Below, piece after piece: positions 52,101-61,349 of a stretch of DNA of 64,000 bases; position 1 is the stretch's first letter, and each line of letters opens with the position of its first letter. The stretch covers positions 22,971,996-23,035,995 of the forward strand of contig NC_087066.1 of NCBI RefSeq assembly GCF_963678635.1. Reading direction: 5' to 3'. Source of the stretch: Symsagittifera roscoffensis (lineage: Eukaryota > Xenacoelomorpha > Acoela > Convolutidae). A program made the translations under genes and the position numbers. The notes beneath the pieces are model-generated. The model worked only from the letters and a program-made list of their open reading frames with translations. It did not search any database and was not told where the DNA came from.

Positions 52101-55100
52101 AAACTACTAGCAAATAAATATAAGATCATTATGTGTAAACAGAACAGTGAATTCATGTTCCGCTCAATCGAATTAGAGCGACCTCAAAGCGTCGCAAAAA
52201 TGGCAATATACTCTAACTCTACGCTTAACTTGTATAACTGTTTTGATTAGTAATTTAAACTTGACTCACCATATGGAGATCTAGGATTAAAGGGCGTCTT
52301 TTCGGTCTGTGGAATTTCAAGCACCTCTCCAAACATTTCACTCGTTGAAGCTTGGTACATTTTGCACGTCTTGTCCAACCCCACAATTCTAATGGCTTCC
52401 AAAAGTCTCAAAACACCCATACCGTCAACATCTGATGTGTACTCGGGCATCATGAAGGAAACCTGAATCAAAAGATTGATTATGATTCTTTTAGGCTTTT
52501 CTTTCGGCGGAAGGCGAACAATCCTTAGGCCCAACAAGCTGAACATAAAATTACCACTCCAAACATAGCCAACTAACAGTTGGAAAAGAGTGATGAACGA
52601 AAGGAAACTGAAAAAAACTGACTTGTTTTTTCAAGAGCCTTCAACTTTTGATTTTCAAAGAAAAAAATAGATGACCTTAAAGCTCTTTGATTTTGTGGAA
52701 CAACTTAGTATGGACACTTTTTTGTTAAAATTAACCCAATTTGAGAAAACTGGATCAATAGCTGAAACTTTTATTTCGCTGGGAAATCTGATAATGAATT
52801 TCCACTTTCGTAATTAGAAGTCGATCACGTTTTTCAAACCCTCCTTTTAACAATGGAAATGCACTGAACTTAAAAAGGAAACACAAGTCAAACCTATATT
52901 TTAAATTTTAATTGACTTCTTTCTGAAAAAAAATCAGCAAGGCGGCCTACATAAGAGTACTCACTACGTTCATTATTCTTAACAAGGCTTCAAGATATGG
53001 CGGTTTGATGAAAATCCGCCTCTTTTCGTACGAAAAAACTCAACAAAGGAGCCAACAAAAAATATACATGTTATTATTTGCCAGTTGCTATGCAATTGGC
53101 ACCAAAAATTGCGACCAGTTATTTACAAAAACCTAGGTTTTGTTTAAATTTATGTCTTCTCTTTTGTATGGTCTGCGTTTCACTAAGCTTGAAGAAATAG
53201 ATTTTAACAGTTAAAAACAAAATATTATTTAGCTTGATTCAAAAAACGTCGGGTTATTGCATTACCTGCTCTTTTCTCGCTTTTAAACATATTTTTCTTG
53301 ACTTTTTGGATGTTTCTTTACACATTTACTCGAAAAAAACTTGGAAAGTCTTCATTATCAATCGTTCACGACTGAAAAAGCTTTAATATGCTATATCAAT
53401 CAACATGTTATGACAATTATTTGTGGAATCTGATTTTGAGCAAAAGAAAATTCGACAATCGAATAGCAATTTCCTCGCCACTTTTAGTGATATGGGTGTT
53501 GATGTTAGTAGCTCCTCGCAAGCATTGATTCGTCTGCTGCCCCAACTCGCTTTTGTCGTTTATTTTCAAAACCCCACAATCGTAATTGTGATATCGATTT
53601 GTCTCGTCTGTCAAACAGTGACTATGGCGATCTCAGGGTTCGGTAAGAGCGAGAAAGCCCCCTATTTCGGTCCTGAGAGAACTTCCTGGCGGAGCAGTTT
53701 TTGATACGGAGAAACGAGAGAAACTGTCGAGCAGTTTTTAATTAGTGCGGAAAATCGAGAAAAACTCCTAATAAGAGTTGGTTTTTGTTTCTGGGGAACC
53801 TTAAAACTCCTCCTGTCCAAATGTTTTTGAAGCCAGTTAGTAAATTCGATAGGTTGGTCTCACAGGTCGTCTATTTTTAAAGTTGTTGGTTTGCCCGGAC
53901 AGTTAAGAAGTACAAATACGTCATGAGGACTATAAAAACAGTTAGGATAGATGTTATTGTTGTCCTTACTGATTATCGATAACAAGCTGTTCAGATGAGT
54001 GGTATATCCGCAGCGCAGTTGAGCAAGAAGGCATCTAGTACGACCAGGAAGGCTACTTTCTTACTGTGCGGTATAGATACTCGTTGAACCGGTTAGTTTT
54101 GCAGTGTTACTGTTGATTTAGTTTATAACTTCCGTCCGGTGAACGTTTTTAAAAGCAAGCTTGTAATCTGATTGTGAGATAGATACATCTTTGTCGAGGT
54201 TATTTGTGTTTCATTGTGGTATTTTTCAGCCAGACTATTTCAATTTTCTAGATTTATAGTTTAGGCGTGTAGTGTGATAGTCAGCAGTAAGGCTGATGCG
54301 CTCCGACTAATAATTGTTTCTTTGAGAGTTTTGATTGGCAAGATTTCGGTTTCGCAATGAAGGTGCTCTAGGGCTCATTTTAGTGCAACCGTATGCAACT
54401 TTAAGAGCAGTATTTTATTAAATCTGGAGGTAATTTCATCTGGTATTGCTAAGCGAAGGCGACCAGACTGGAGCAGCATAATTGAGAACACTACGCTCAA
54501 TGACATTCTAATTAACAAAACGTTTCTTTTCTGCAGGCCCAGTTAAAATCAGAAAGTTGTTTCAGAAAATTATTTCTCATTTTAGTTTGTTCATATTATT
54601 ACTGATATGGTGTGTAAAAAGATTCACAACAGTGACGCTCAGGATTTTGGGCTTGTTGCTTGTTGGTAAAACAGTCTTGTTCATGATGACATTAGTTTTG
54701 TGTTTGACCTCTTTTGAGCAAATTTCATCAAACCCTGCATAACTTTCAGTGGTCGGAACAATGAGCTTCCATCTTTGATTTTCCACTCTTCTTATTTTTC
54801 AGACCCTTTAGTTTTCCCGTTCCTTTTTGATTTGTTACCGTGTCGTGAACAAATGATCAATTTTTACAATTGTTGGACAAATTAGCAAACATTTAAAAAG
54901 AACAGCCGGCTTCAAAAACAAATTAGCAAGGTTGATTTCTACTTTTAAATACTAGCCGACCCCATTCATTTTAACTTCAGAGATAATTCAGAAATAACAA
55001 ACAAACTTAAAAAAAAAACCTTTTTTTGGAAAAATTTCTCAAAAATTGCTTTTTGCGGATGGAAAGATGCGGCGCTAAATTCAGCTTCGACACCTCCCTA

Positions 55101-58100
55101 TAAAATAATTCTAGATCTTGAAACTTCGGAAGACTTCTTACAGGCGTAAGATTCGTAAAGCGGCGTAAATCTTCAACAAATCGTTAAATCATCAACAAAC
55201 TGTTTTAAACGGGGACATTTTTGCGTTTTGCCAGCGAAGCAGGGGGTAAAACATCATCGACAGGAGCACTGATAAGTTGAAATTGCATTTTCGGATCATG
55301 AATAAGTTCAACACGCAAACACTAACGAGAACACAAAAAGCAGCTCTATGAAGTGCAAAAACGTAGAAATAAGCGTCGAATTGGTAAAAACTTGGCAATG
55401 TCTCGGATTCGATTTGCGACCTAAAGATTTTGAGTCTCATGCACTAAGCACTCAGCCACGGACGCAAAATTATACTCAAACTTTAGTCACAAACAAAGCA
55501 GAGAGCAGATGCTATGAAATTTCCAATGCTACAGATCGTGATGATAGCAAAAAAAGCCACAAAATAAGCGAAATTTTTTGATGAACAGTTTTATTGCAAG
55601 TAAGCTTAGAAAAAAGAAGGCTCGTACTAATACACTACGCTTGCCGCCGGTGTAAATAAAGCGAAACAATTATTTATTTACATTGCCATATAAAAGGAGT
55701 TACTAATTGCTCTAAATAGTTGATAACGCAAAATTTAGAACCAGTTTCTCCGATACCATTACACTTCCCAGCTCAGATCACCATAAGATATATAATCCGA
55801 GACATCACCCATTTGACGTTTACTTGTCGTACATGAATTTGCGTGGAAAAAAGCACCCAAATCTAAAGTTCTCTTACATCTTCGGCGGTCTGAACAGCAA
55901 GTAAAGCCTCGAAACTAGAAATATCCCATTTGGCTTCTTGACTAAATCGAAACTTCCAACTAAACGGAAGCAACGGAATCCTGGATATAAGTGTCAAAGA
56001 ACACAAGGAAACGGAAAAAACTTCGAACTTCAAAGAAAAGAAATATATGGCCTTTGAAGTTCGTTGAATTTCAAAACAAAATATGATTGAGAAAACTGGA
56101 TCAAAAAGTAACATTTTTATTCCGCTGGTAATTCAGAAAAACCGAGTCCATTTTGGAAACTGTTTCACATTTTTCGTTACCCTAAATTTTTTGCTGTTCG
56201 ATGGTGTAATGTACCTTCCTTTTAACAAATGAAATCAGCTGAACTTGAAAATCAAAGTCAAATCGGGAAAAATAAAATTTTAGTGTGAACATCTTTAAAT
56301 AAATTCAATATAAAATTCAAGACCGCAAACATCTGAACCATTAGACCACGTCAATACGGAAAGGTCAGAAATAAACAAACCAGAAAAAAATCAAATTATT
56401 GCAAGAAAAAAAGGACCACAACCTTTGTACAAATCAGATTTTAGGAATAACCTTCGCTTATCTTACGGATGGAAGGGATGTACTTAACAATCTCCACCCC
56501 TTTCAAGAAAGGGGGGAAGATTGTTAAGTAGATCAAAATGGTCGATTTTTCCACCAATCAGAAAGCAGCAGAATTAGAACTCTCCATAGAAAGCTCAGAG
56601 CTAATTTACTGTATTTATTTATAGTGCATTTTTAAGTAGGTACAAGAGGGGGGAAGAGCGGGGGTGGGGGATTGTTAAGAAGATCCAATGTAAGTCTCCG
56701 AACACCCAAGCACACATGTCTGCGCCGTCAAAAATTCTATAATTCTCTCTCGCCTTTTCTGTCTGTTTTGTCCCAAATGCAATCTCAAGAAATGGAGTCT
56801 AACCCCCTGCCCTCTCGGCCACGAACGCTTAACAAACGGCAAACACTAGTCACAAATAAAGCAGCTACACATTGATAAAATGCCAATGCCATTCAGCAAA
56901 AGTGGCACCAAATACAAATAGACACACTTTTGCATGTAGTAATTTGGAATATAACAAACAGAAGGCATCCACACTAACTTTGAATAAATTAAACCTCAAC
57001 CCTAAGCCACATTATGTATAGATTATGCATTTCAACAAATTGCGAGATTTATTGACATAAAAAAGATGAGAAATCGAGTTTTTATTAATGTTATGTTGTT
57101 TGAAACAAATAGCTTTTTATCAACTGTGTTAACTTGTTACTAGTCGAATGCCAAAGCACATGCTGTCAAAAAGCTGTAAAAGTGGCACAAATATTTGCGA
57201 CTTAGACTAGAAAAAAAAGAAGTTCTTAAAAATTTCCTAAACCAGCCGAGTTGATAAAATTACAAAAAAAAATTCGGATAATACGGATACGTAGAGTCCG
57301 GGAGATGAGTCCTTTGAACAAGTTATTTACTAGAAAAATTTTAAAAAGCATCAAAAAAGAGAAATTAAAAAGAGCAACGCGTAGATTCATCTAAACCGAC
57401 AACACAAGACCATTACTGGAAAAATTTTAAAAAGCCTTAAAAAGAGAAATTAAAAAGAGCAACGCGTACAGCCATCTAAACCGACAGAACACAAGACCAA
57501 AGCAAATTATCCCAGAAAAAAAACACATTTTAGAAATTATTCCGACAAAAACACACGTTCAAACTTCATAACTAAAATTTCAAAAGAAATCAAATTGATG
57601 CAGGGGCGGATCTAGGATTTTCTCGAGGGGGGGGGGGGGGGCGGATTTTCAAAATTTTTTTTTTAGGTCGACCAAATTGATTTTTTGAGCTCTCCCAAAG
57701 CACTATTTTGCCCCTATTTTGGCTACATTTTCTGGGCCGCAGGCAAATTTTGAAAAAACAGTCAAAAAAGCAGTTTTTGGGCACTTTTTGAAAAATTTTG
57801 ACAAAATAATCGCGCTTTTTTTGGTGCGCGCTCCCCCTCAAAGTTGGTATATATTGGCGCCACAGGCGCCTTTAAAAAATTTTTAGGGTTGGTCGGCCAA
57901 AAATGGATTTCTGAAAAAGTATCAAAGGGGCCCTTTGGGTCGGCAGGGGGTCGAATCCCTGAGGGGGGTGGGGGGGGGGGCGAATCCCTAAATCCGCCCC
58001 TGAATTGATGTATTTAGCAATTTTTTAAGCTGTGCGCGATCATAACTCCCATTTTCAACGTCAAACGTACCTGAACATGACTTTGAGCTGCCAAATTGTA

Positions 58101-58180
58101 AATTTCATCTGGTTTTGTTTCTGACAATATCCGCACGAGACTCGAGGTATCAGTGAGGTCACCATAATGAAGTTTGAGAT
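34124..58180 (-). CDS. Gmds: GDP-mannose 4,6-dehydratase, eight 3' exons
   Basis: Minus-strand exons in transcript order: 58071-58180, 52270-52462, 51887-51991, 51553-51680, 47618-47736, 38598-38694, 34491-34559, 34124-34177 (ends TAA). All borders are GT-AG and the 290 residues join without a frame break. Gmds converts GDP-mannose to GDP-4-keto-6-deoxymannose in the cytosol, the first step to GDP-fucose; it needs NADP(H). Seen in order: [56 protein letters not shown] (catalytic T and E), [11 protein letters not shown] (catalytic YxxxK), [55 protein letters not shown] and [12 protein letters not shown]. The N-terminal 70 or so residues with the GxxGxxG nucleotide loop are beyond the right edge. 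Variants: SPYAC where animals usually have SPYGA, and HTLAKVYRE where YWIVVNFRE is usual. Introns reach about 9 kb. FoxC is the convergent neighbour. Confidence 0.94.
34700..38200. promoter_or_regulatory. candidate regulatory stretch in the last long Gmds intron
   Basis: The intron 34560-38597 lacks the R1, R2 and tRNA-derived repeats that fill other introns up to about 38 kb, and its base composition is more balanced. Possible binding words include TTAACAAAGGATTAAG (TCF-like plus GATTA, near 35032) and ACAGCGGAAGTTG (Ets-like, near 35713). The block 36450-37200 is the most GC-rich and least simple part of the window outside exons; the frames it contains are low-complexity and unlike any family. 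In vertebrates, FOXC1 control elements lie in GMDS introns. The regulatory role here is inference. Confidence 0.35.
36320..36365. repeat. short hairpin
   Basis: TTGCTCTTGGC and GCCAAGAGCAA form an 11-base stem, extended by a less perfect TGAGACGA / TCGTCTTTTCA stem above a loop of only a few bases. It lies inside the repeat-poor Gmds intron. Confidence 0.55.
38868..39258 (+). repeat. R1 dispersed repeat
   Basis: Order of marks: TAGCCAACCGACTGCCGG, AACCCAATTCGAGAAAACTG, GGTCGATCACGTTTTTC, TTTTGCTGTTTGATAG. It begins about 175 bases upstream (plus coordinates) of Gmds exon 38598-38694. Confidence 0.65.
39294..39735 (+). repeat. R1 dispersed repeat
   Basis: Starts AAACATAGCCAACAAACAAT, then CAACTCAATTTGAGAAAACT, TCAATAGAAACATTT, TGGTGTTCGATAGTGGAG, GAAATGAGCTGAACTTAG and ends near GACCTATATCAGAGTATTCG. 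It is one of the more complete copies and directly follows another one. Confidence 0.7.
40735..41215 (+). repeat. R1 dispersed repeat
   Basis: Start ACAGACAGTTGAAAAAACTT, then AAAGCTCTTTGAGTTT, ACCCAATTTGAAAAAATGG and GAAGTCGATCACGTTC. A tRNA-derived element head in reverse orientation (ATCGCAAGTGGTGCGCAGC) lies directly before it at about 40667-40705. Confidence 0.65.
41231..41590 (+). repeat. R1 dispersed repeat
   Basis: Starts AAACATAGCCAACAGACAGT and ends GGCGTTCATTGACTCTTAAA; start and end carry the same 16-base GTTCATTGACTCTT-type motif in opposite orientation. The middle before the end motif is shortened. Confidence 0.7.
42161..43262 (+). repeat. R1 copy split by a tRNA-derived element
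   Basis: R1 runs 42161-42460 (CAAACATAACCAACATACAG ... TTCGCCTTTCATTTA), stops, and resumes at 43130 with AACAAAGGAAATGAACTGAG, exactly where uninterrupted copies continue. The intervening 42461-43129 is a tRNA-derived element, so it inserted later. Confidence 0.75.
42461..43129 (-). repeat. tRNA-derived element, long copy with TA flanks
   Basis: Plus-strand ends are CACAGAGGCGAAGCTGCGC and CTCGCTTCGCAAGTG; TA flanks both sides in the interrupted R1. The B box on the minus strand is the complement of GGATTCGAATC (42583-42593) and the A box the complement of CCAATCAGCCACGC nearby. The rest of the body (ATAACTTGGAATATAAC, GCATGTAACAAATCGG, TTTGCGACTTAGGTTGG) is shared with copies at 23.8, 47.0 and 56.8 kb. 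Confidence 0.7.
43263..45970. other. repeat-poor part of a Gmds intron
   Basis: A run of 15 C is at 43835-43849. From about 43960 to 45480 the sequence is less A/T-simple and without the dispersed families, with TCF-like ATCAAAG (near 44013) and CAGGTGT (near 44150) words. A tRNA-like stretch near 45241-45303 is too poor to call. No coding exon was recognised. Confidence 0.4.
45980..46388 (+). repeat. R1 dispersed repeat
   Basis: Marks: AGCCAGCATACAATTGGAAA, TGAATTTGAAAAAACTGG, AACTCGATCACGTTTTGTG, TTTGCTGTTCGATACTGG, and the end ACTTATATAAGAGTCTGAGC then GATTGACTCTTAA. Confidence 0.7.
46390..46790 (-). repeat. R2 dispersed repeat fragment
   Basis: Begins TAGCCGGTTGCTGTACAACT (complement of the R2 end) and includes CAGTGGTCAGAACAAAAGC twice; opposite in strand to the copies at 17 and 20 kb. 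Confidence 0.45.
46950..47545 (-). repeat. tRNA-derived element
   Basis: B box complement GCTTCGAACC (47025-47034), tRNA-like leader complement CTCGGCCACGAACGC, then ACTAGTCACAAATAAAGCAG, AATAGATTGGAACCTAAC, and the tail TTTGCGACTTAGGTTAG with TTCGCCAGTGTG at the end. It ends about 75 bases before Gmds exon 47618-47736. Confidence 0.7.
47740..49325. other. Gmds intron, A-rich
   Basis: A tRNA-derived element head lies at 48040-48085 (CAGGCGAGGCGGAGCTTCGC, ACTTGCGATAGAACACG). The remainder has no recognisable feature. Confidence 0.4.
49330..49795 (+). repeat. R1 dispersed repeat
   Basis: Marks: TATAGCCAACAGACAGGTGG, GTGAATGAACGCACG, AAATTTGAGAAAACTGGATG, ACCTATAGAAGAGTCTGAAC. Confidence 0.7.
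49945..50455 (-). repeat. R2 dispersed repeat
   Basis: Complement of the copies at 17.1 and 20.4 kb: GTATAGCCGGTTGCTGCGG, TTCAAACCGGTTTTTCTTGA, CCACCCAGTCCAATGATTAT, GGTTTCGCGTGGAAAAC, ATTTTCAATGGTCGGAAC. The CCACTCCACCCA phrase occurs twice about 110 bases apart, so the copy has an internal duplication. Confidence 0.6.
50690..51010 (-). repeat. tRNA-derived element, diverged copy
   Basis: B box complement GGAATCGAACT (50778-50788), then CGACCTCGAGACGAAGAGTC and CACCATGGACGC, with a short body (AAAGTAAAACAGAATC, AAAGTGACACC). Box spacing is as in the other copies but the tail differs. Confidence 0.5.
52561..52985 (+). repeat. R1 dispersed repeat
   Basis: Starts AAACATAGCCAACTAACAGT about 100 bases before Gmds exon 52270-52462 begins on its strand. 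Marks: AACCCAATTTGAGAAAACTG, TTAGAAGTCGATCACGTT, CTACATAAGAGTACTCAC. Confidence 0.7.
53800..54790 (-). mobile_element. decayed Jockey-like LINE, C-terminal reverse transcriptase region
   Basis: Minus-strand translation in changing frames gives [18 protein letters not shown] (the xxLGVTxD region after the RT domain), then [17 protein letters not shown], then [19 protein letters not shown] and a C..C...PHD....L..CP knuckle-like end with [10 protein letters not shown]. These are the C-terminal marks of Jockey-type elements. Stops and frame changes show it is dead. It lies in a long Gmds intron, on the Gmds coding strand. Confidence 0.65.
55240..55665 (-). repeat. tRNA-derived element
   Basis: B box complement GGATTCGATTT (55405-55415), A box complement CACTAAGCACTCAGCCACGG, then CACAAACAAAGCAGAGAGCA and the tail GGCTCGTACTAATACACTAC ending GCCGGTGTA. 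It resembles the shortened copy at 32.1 kb more than the long copies. Confidence 0.65.
55990..56300 (+). repeat. R1 dispersed repeat fragment
   Basis: Marks: ATGATTGAGAAAACTGGATC, TTTATTCCGCTGG, TTTGCTGTTCGATGGTG, AAATGAAATCAGCTGAAC. The start motif is decayed. Confidence 0.55.
56481..56530. repeat. 50-bp palindrome
   Basis: TACTTAACAATCT ... AGATTGTTAAGTA encloses CCACCCCTTTC / GAAAGGGGGG, forming an almost continuous stem of about 22 bases. A third partial arm (GGGGGATTGTTAAG) is near 56667-56680. It may be a small foldback element. Confidence 0.6.
56690..57230 (-). repeat. tRNA-derived element, A/B-box region partly lost
   Basis: Contains CTCTCGGCCACGAACGCTTA, CACTAGTCACAAATAAAGCA, TAGTAATTTGGAATATAAC and the tail TATTTGCGACTTAGACTAG. 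The B box is decayed. Confidence 0.55.
57601..58002 (+). mobile_element. complete hAT-type MITE with 8-bp target duplication
   Basis: The element starts CAGGGGCGGATCTAGG and ends CCTAAATCCGCCCCTG, inverted ends typical of hAT elements. It is flanked by the 8-base direct repeat AATTGATG (57593-57600 and 58003-58010), the size hAT transposases make. It is 402 bases with no frame for a transposase, has G runs inside both ends, and lies 68 bases from Gmds exon 58071-58180 on the intron side. Confidence 0.85.
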
Positions 58181-58189
58181 CTGAAAAGA

Positions 58190-61100
58190 AGAACGCATTG
58201 CTATACTAGAGCTTCCAGTTAATTGAGACGGTCCAATTTGTCAACACATAACCCAGAAAATTAAAACCTTACAACAAGGGATACATTTTGAGAAAAGAAA
58301 AACATCTAAGTATCACGAAACTCTCAAGTACAATTTTGAGCAAAAAACAGCCTTTTTATGCTCTCTACAGTGAAAAAAAAATTACTGAGCGGCAAAATTT
58401 ACCTGAGCGGCAAATAACTAAGCGGCAAAATTAAGTTTTTTTTTTAAATATCAATCTGAATAGCATCAATTATTGCAGAAATTTGGTAACAAAAACGTCA
58501 AAAGCTAAAAATTTTTGTATTCTACCACATCCTTCTCTATATCATAATTATCACAAGTTAATATGAGGCACATTATTGCTAGTATACAAGCAAGGTAGTT
58601 TGATATCACCCGTGATTTAAGATTGGCCAAACCCATGTGATGGTTTCTCTTTTGATCCTAGAAGATTTCACGACTTCGCTTCAAGGACAGTCAATAAATT
58701 TGAGTTCGTTAAAAACTCTTAAACCAGATCAACTGTAGAAAGAGATACTGATTTTTAAGTGAAATAAATTACCTTTTGCTGCAAAGAAATGGTGTTAATT
58801 AACTTTGAACGCGCTTTCTTGCCAGACAAGAGCTGAATGACCAAAATTTTCCGAGGGCTTTACACATATATGCGGTAAACTGGTGTCGTCGCATCACGTA
58901 TACATGTCACAATGCATATTTCCTGTAGTGAGCCATGCCACTACAAGAAAAAAATTGAAAAAGTTGAGGCAGCGAAACAAACCCACAACAAGCACAAAAA
59001 AAGTTGAGAATTTAAACTTGGACTCCAATGAACGCTTATTTTCTCAAGATCTCAAGATAATAAGAACTTGTACACTATTGTTACACGGTAAACAATGAAA
59101 ATAGCACTTAGGAAACTTAATCAGCGAAAAAAATCTCCGGACATTGCACGCAATTATCATGAAGAGATTGCTAGGTTTAGCTTAGTTTAAATCTGATCAT
59201 CAGGTCCAGGTGATGATTAGGCTCTTGATCAGCTCATTGTGTATTCCTTTCCAATTACCTTGTCTCGTATATATCAAACAAAAGTTTAGCAGTAGGCCAA
59301 GTTCATCTTAAGTGCAATGGAATGTGTTACACACAGAGGGATGGTTCAGCTATGGAAGCATCTCTAGCAGTCAAAGAGATCGAAACAGTTTTGACGAAAG
59401 CAATTCCGGAAACTTGCCAGCCCATGGAATATCTTTGCATCTGTTCAGAATTTTTTAAACGATAACGTAGGGAAAAAAACAGTTGTGTAAAAACTGTTGA
59501 AAATGGTTCCATTAAAATTGGAGTGAGCTTCAGGAAAATGAATTTATGAGAGAAGCAAAATCGTTTGGTTTGCTCGTCATGCAGTGCGTAGAAACCACAA
59601 AGGAGATAAAGTTCTTCCTCGGGTACGTCAATTTTACCGTGAAAAAAGTGAACAGAGATCTGGAGGAGAGATTCAACGCTGTAAATAAACATCCAAATCT
59701 TTAGCCCACTGTAAAAAGGGGGCTTAAGTAAAAAGTTGCAAATCCATTTGGATATGTTTCGTTGACTCACGTAAAAAAAATGTTTTTTGATGGTATCAAA
59801 AACTAACAGAGGCAGGGACCGTTCCTCATTTTAGAAGCTCCACACCATTCGTAGAAAAAAGAAAATAGGGCAATATTCAACGCAAACTTGGAAGCACTTC
59901 AACTAGGAATAAACTAGACAAGGCCATGAAATTGAATAAAAAACAAAGATAAAATGGCATTTCCAAAATTATGAGTAGCTAGGATTGCCTTCAGGGCCTT
60001 TGTCAAAAACATCACAAGAAAGGTCAACAACAGTTCATGCAAAGGTTAACAGCAGGGGGGTCATGATTATAAAGACACACTACTCATGTTCGTTGTGTAG
60101 TATCGGCGCAATTAGAGTAAGTTAATTATATTTATGGCGTGAGACCTAATCGAGGCACCAAAAAGCTGAAAAAAATGCCTATCTTTAAGGGCAATATTTT
60201 GGCAGGAATTTAAATCAAAAAAGCTTTACGGGCTATCTTGTGGTGTAAACACTGAAAAAAGGACTCACTCGTAGTAAAAGATCTTATCAGTGTAGAAATG
60301 AGGTTACGAGCGCAGGAAAGACATCGGGGTTTTAGACAAGGCAAACACTAAAATCAAGCTATTGAATTTAGAATCAATTCTCATGTGAAACGAGACTGAG
60401 AATACACACGCACTAAATGAAGCTAAACTTATTGTTCCAAAATTGGAATTTTGGCTTATAGACAAAAAAATATCAAAATCGAAATAAAACAGTGACATAC
60501 TGCAATATAAAAGAAAGAGGAGGTTTGAAATTTTACGTTTGATAAGGTAAGAAATACGAGTTGTAGAAAGTGTCAGAAACTTAGTTCACACTAATTGCTG
60601 TTTATCTAAATTCTGAGCGAACTTCATAATTGACTGTGTAACTAGATATTTTTTGAAAATGTTTTGTGAAGGTAAAGTTTCCCAATATGATTTTTTGATC
60701 GATGATCAGATTGTAAAAAGTTTTTTTTTGATTGGCCTGATACTCAAAAATATTCGTAATTTATTATTTTAATTCTGTCTATAAGTTGAAATCAACATGA
60801 AAATCAAAATTTTAAAAAGTACACAGTTAAGGATCATATTAGGCAATTGTGGAATTCAGATGCATTTTATTTTTTTCGGCTTAAATTTCCATGGGCTGCC
60901 ACATTTTTGTCTCTTTGGTAAAAATTTAAAAGAAACAGGTTTGAACTTTAAATGAGTTTGTATGTTAGAGGATTTTTTTAGATGATGTTCTTGAATAATG
61001 ATTCTTAGTGAAAAGGATGTGAAGAAATAATCTTTTTAAATACAGTATTATTTCGCTGCATAAACACATTTTTTGGATTCGACAGTGTTTAGTCAGCTGA

Positions 61101-61345
61101 TGGGTTGGGTAGTCTATTTTCTCTTATTAGCTGGAAATAGGCTGTCGAGTTTTCCAAAAATGGCATTCTCCAGTAACAGAAAAATAAGTTTTCAAAATTC
61201 TGTATTTGGTTTCAAATCTTATTTTTTTACGGTTGCAACATGTTTTACTATTTAGCTTATTTTTAGTGGTAATGGTTTATAGTAGTAGTAGAACAGGATT
61301 TAGGGTTGTTATCCCATGGGTTTGCACCCAAAATGTAGTTTTAGT
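58190..61345. other. Gmds intron, no exon recognised
   Basis: The missing N-terminal Gmds exons were sought on the minus strand (glycine-rich nucleotide loop) and not found. A 147-codon minus-strand frame (59327-59770) contains VPEEELYLLCGFYALHDEQ, which looks protein-like but matches no family recognised here and has no supporting neighbouring exon. The rest holds nothing identifiable. Confidence 0.4.
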
Positions 61346-61349
61346 GTTA

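Noticed and set aside
59327-59770. 147-codon minus-strand frame with VPEEELYLLCGFYALHDEQ
   Set aside because: Looks partly protein-like and was considered as a Gmds exon or another gene, but it matches no part of GMD and no partner exon was found; kept only as a note.
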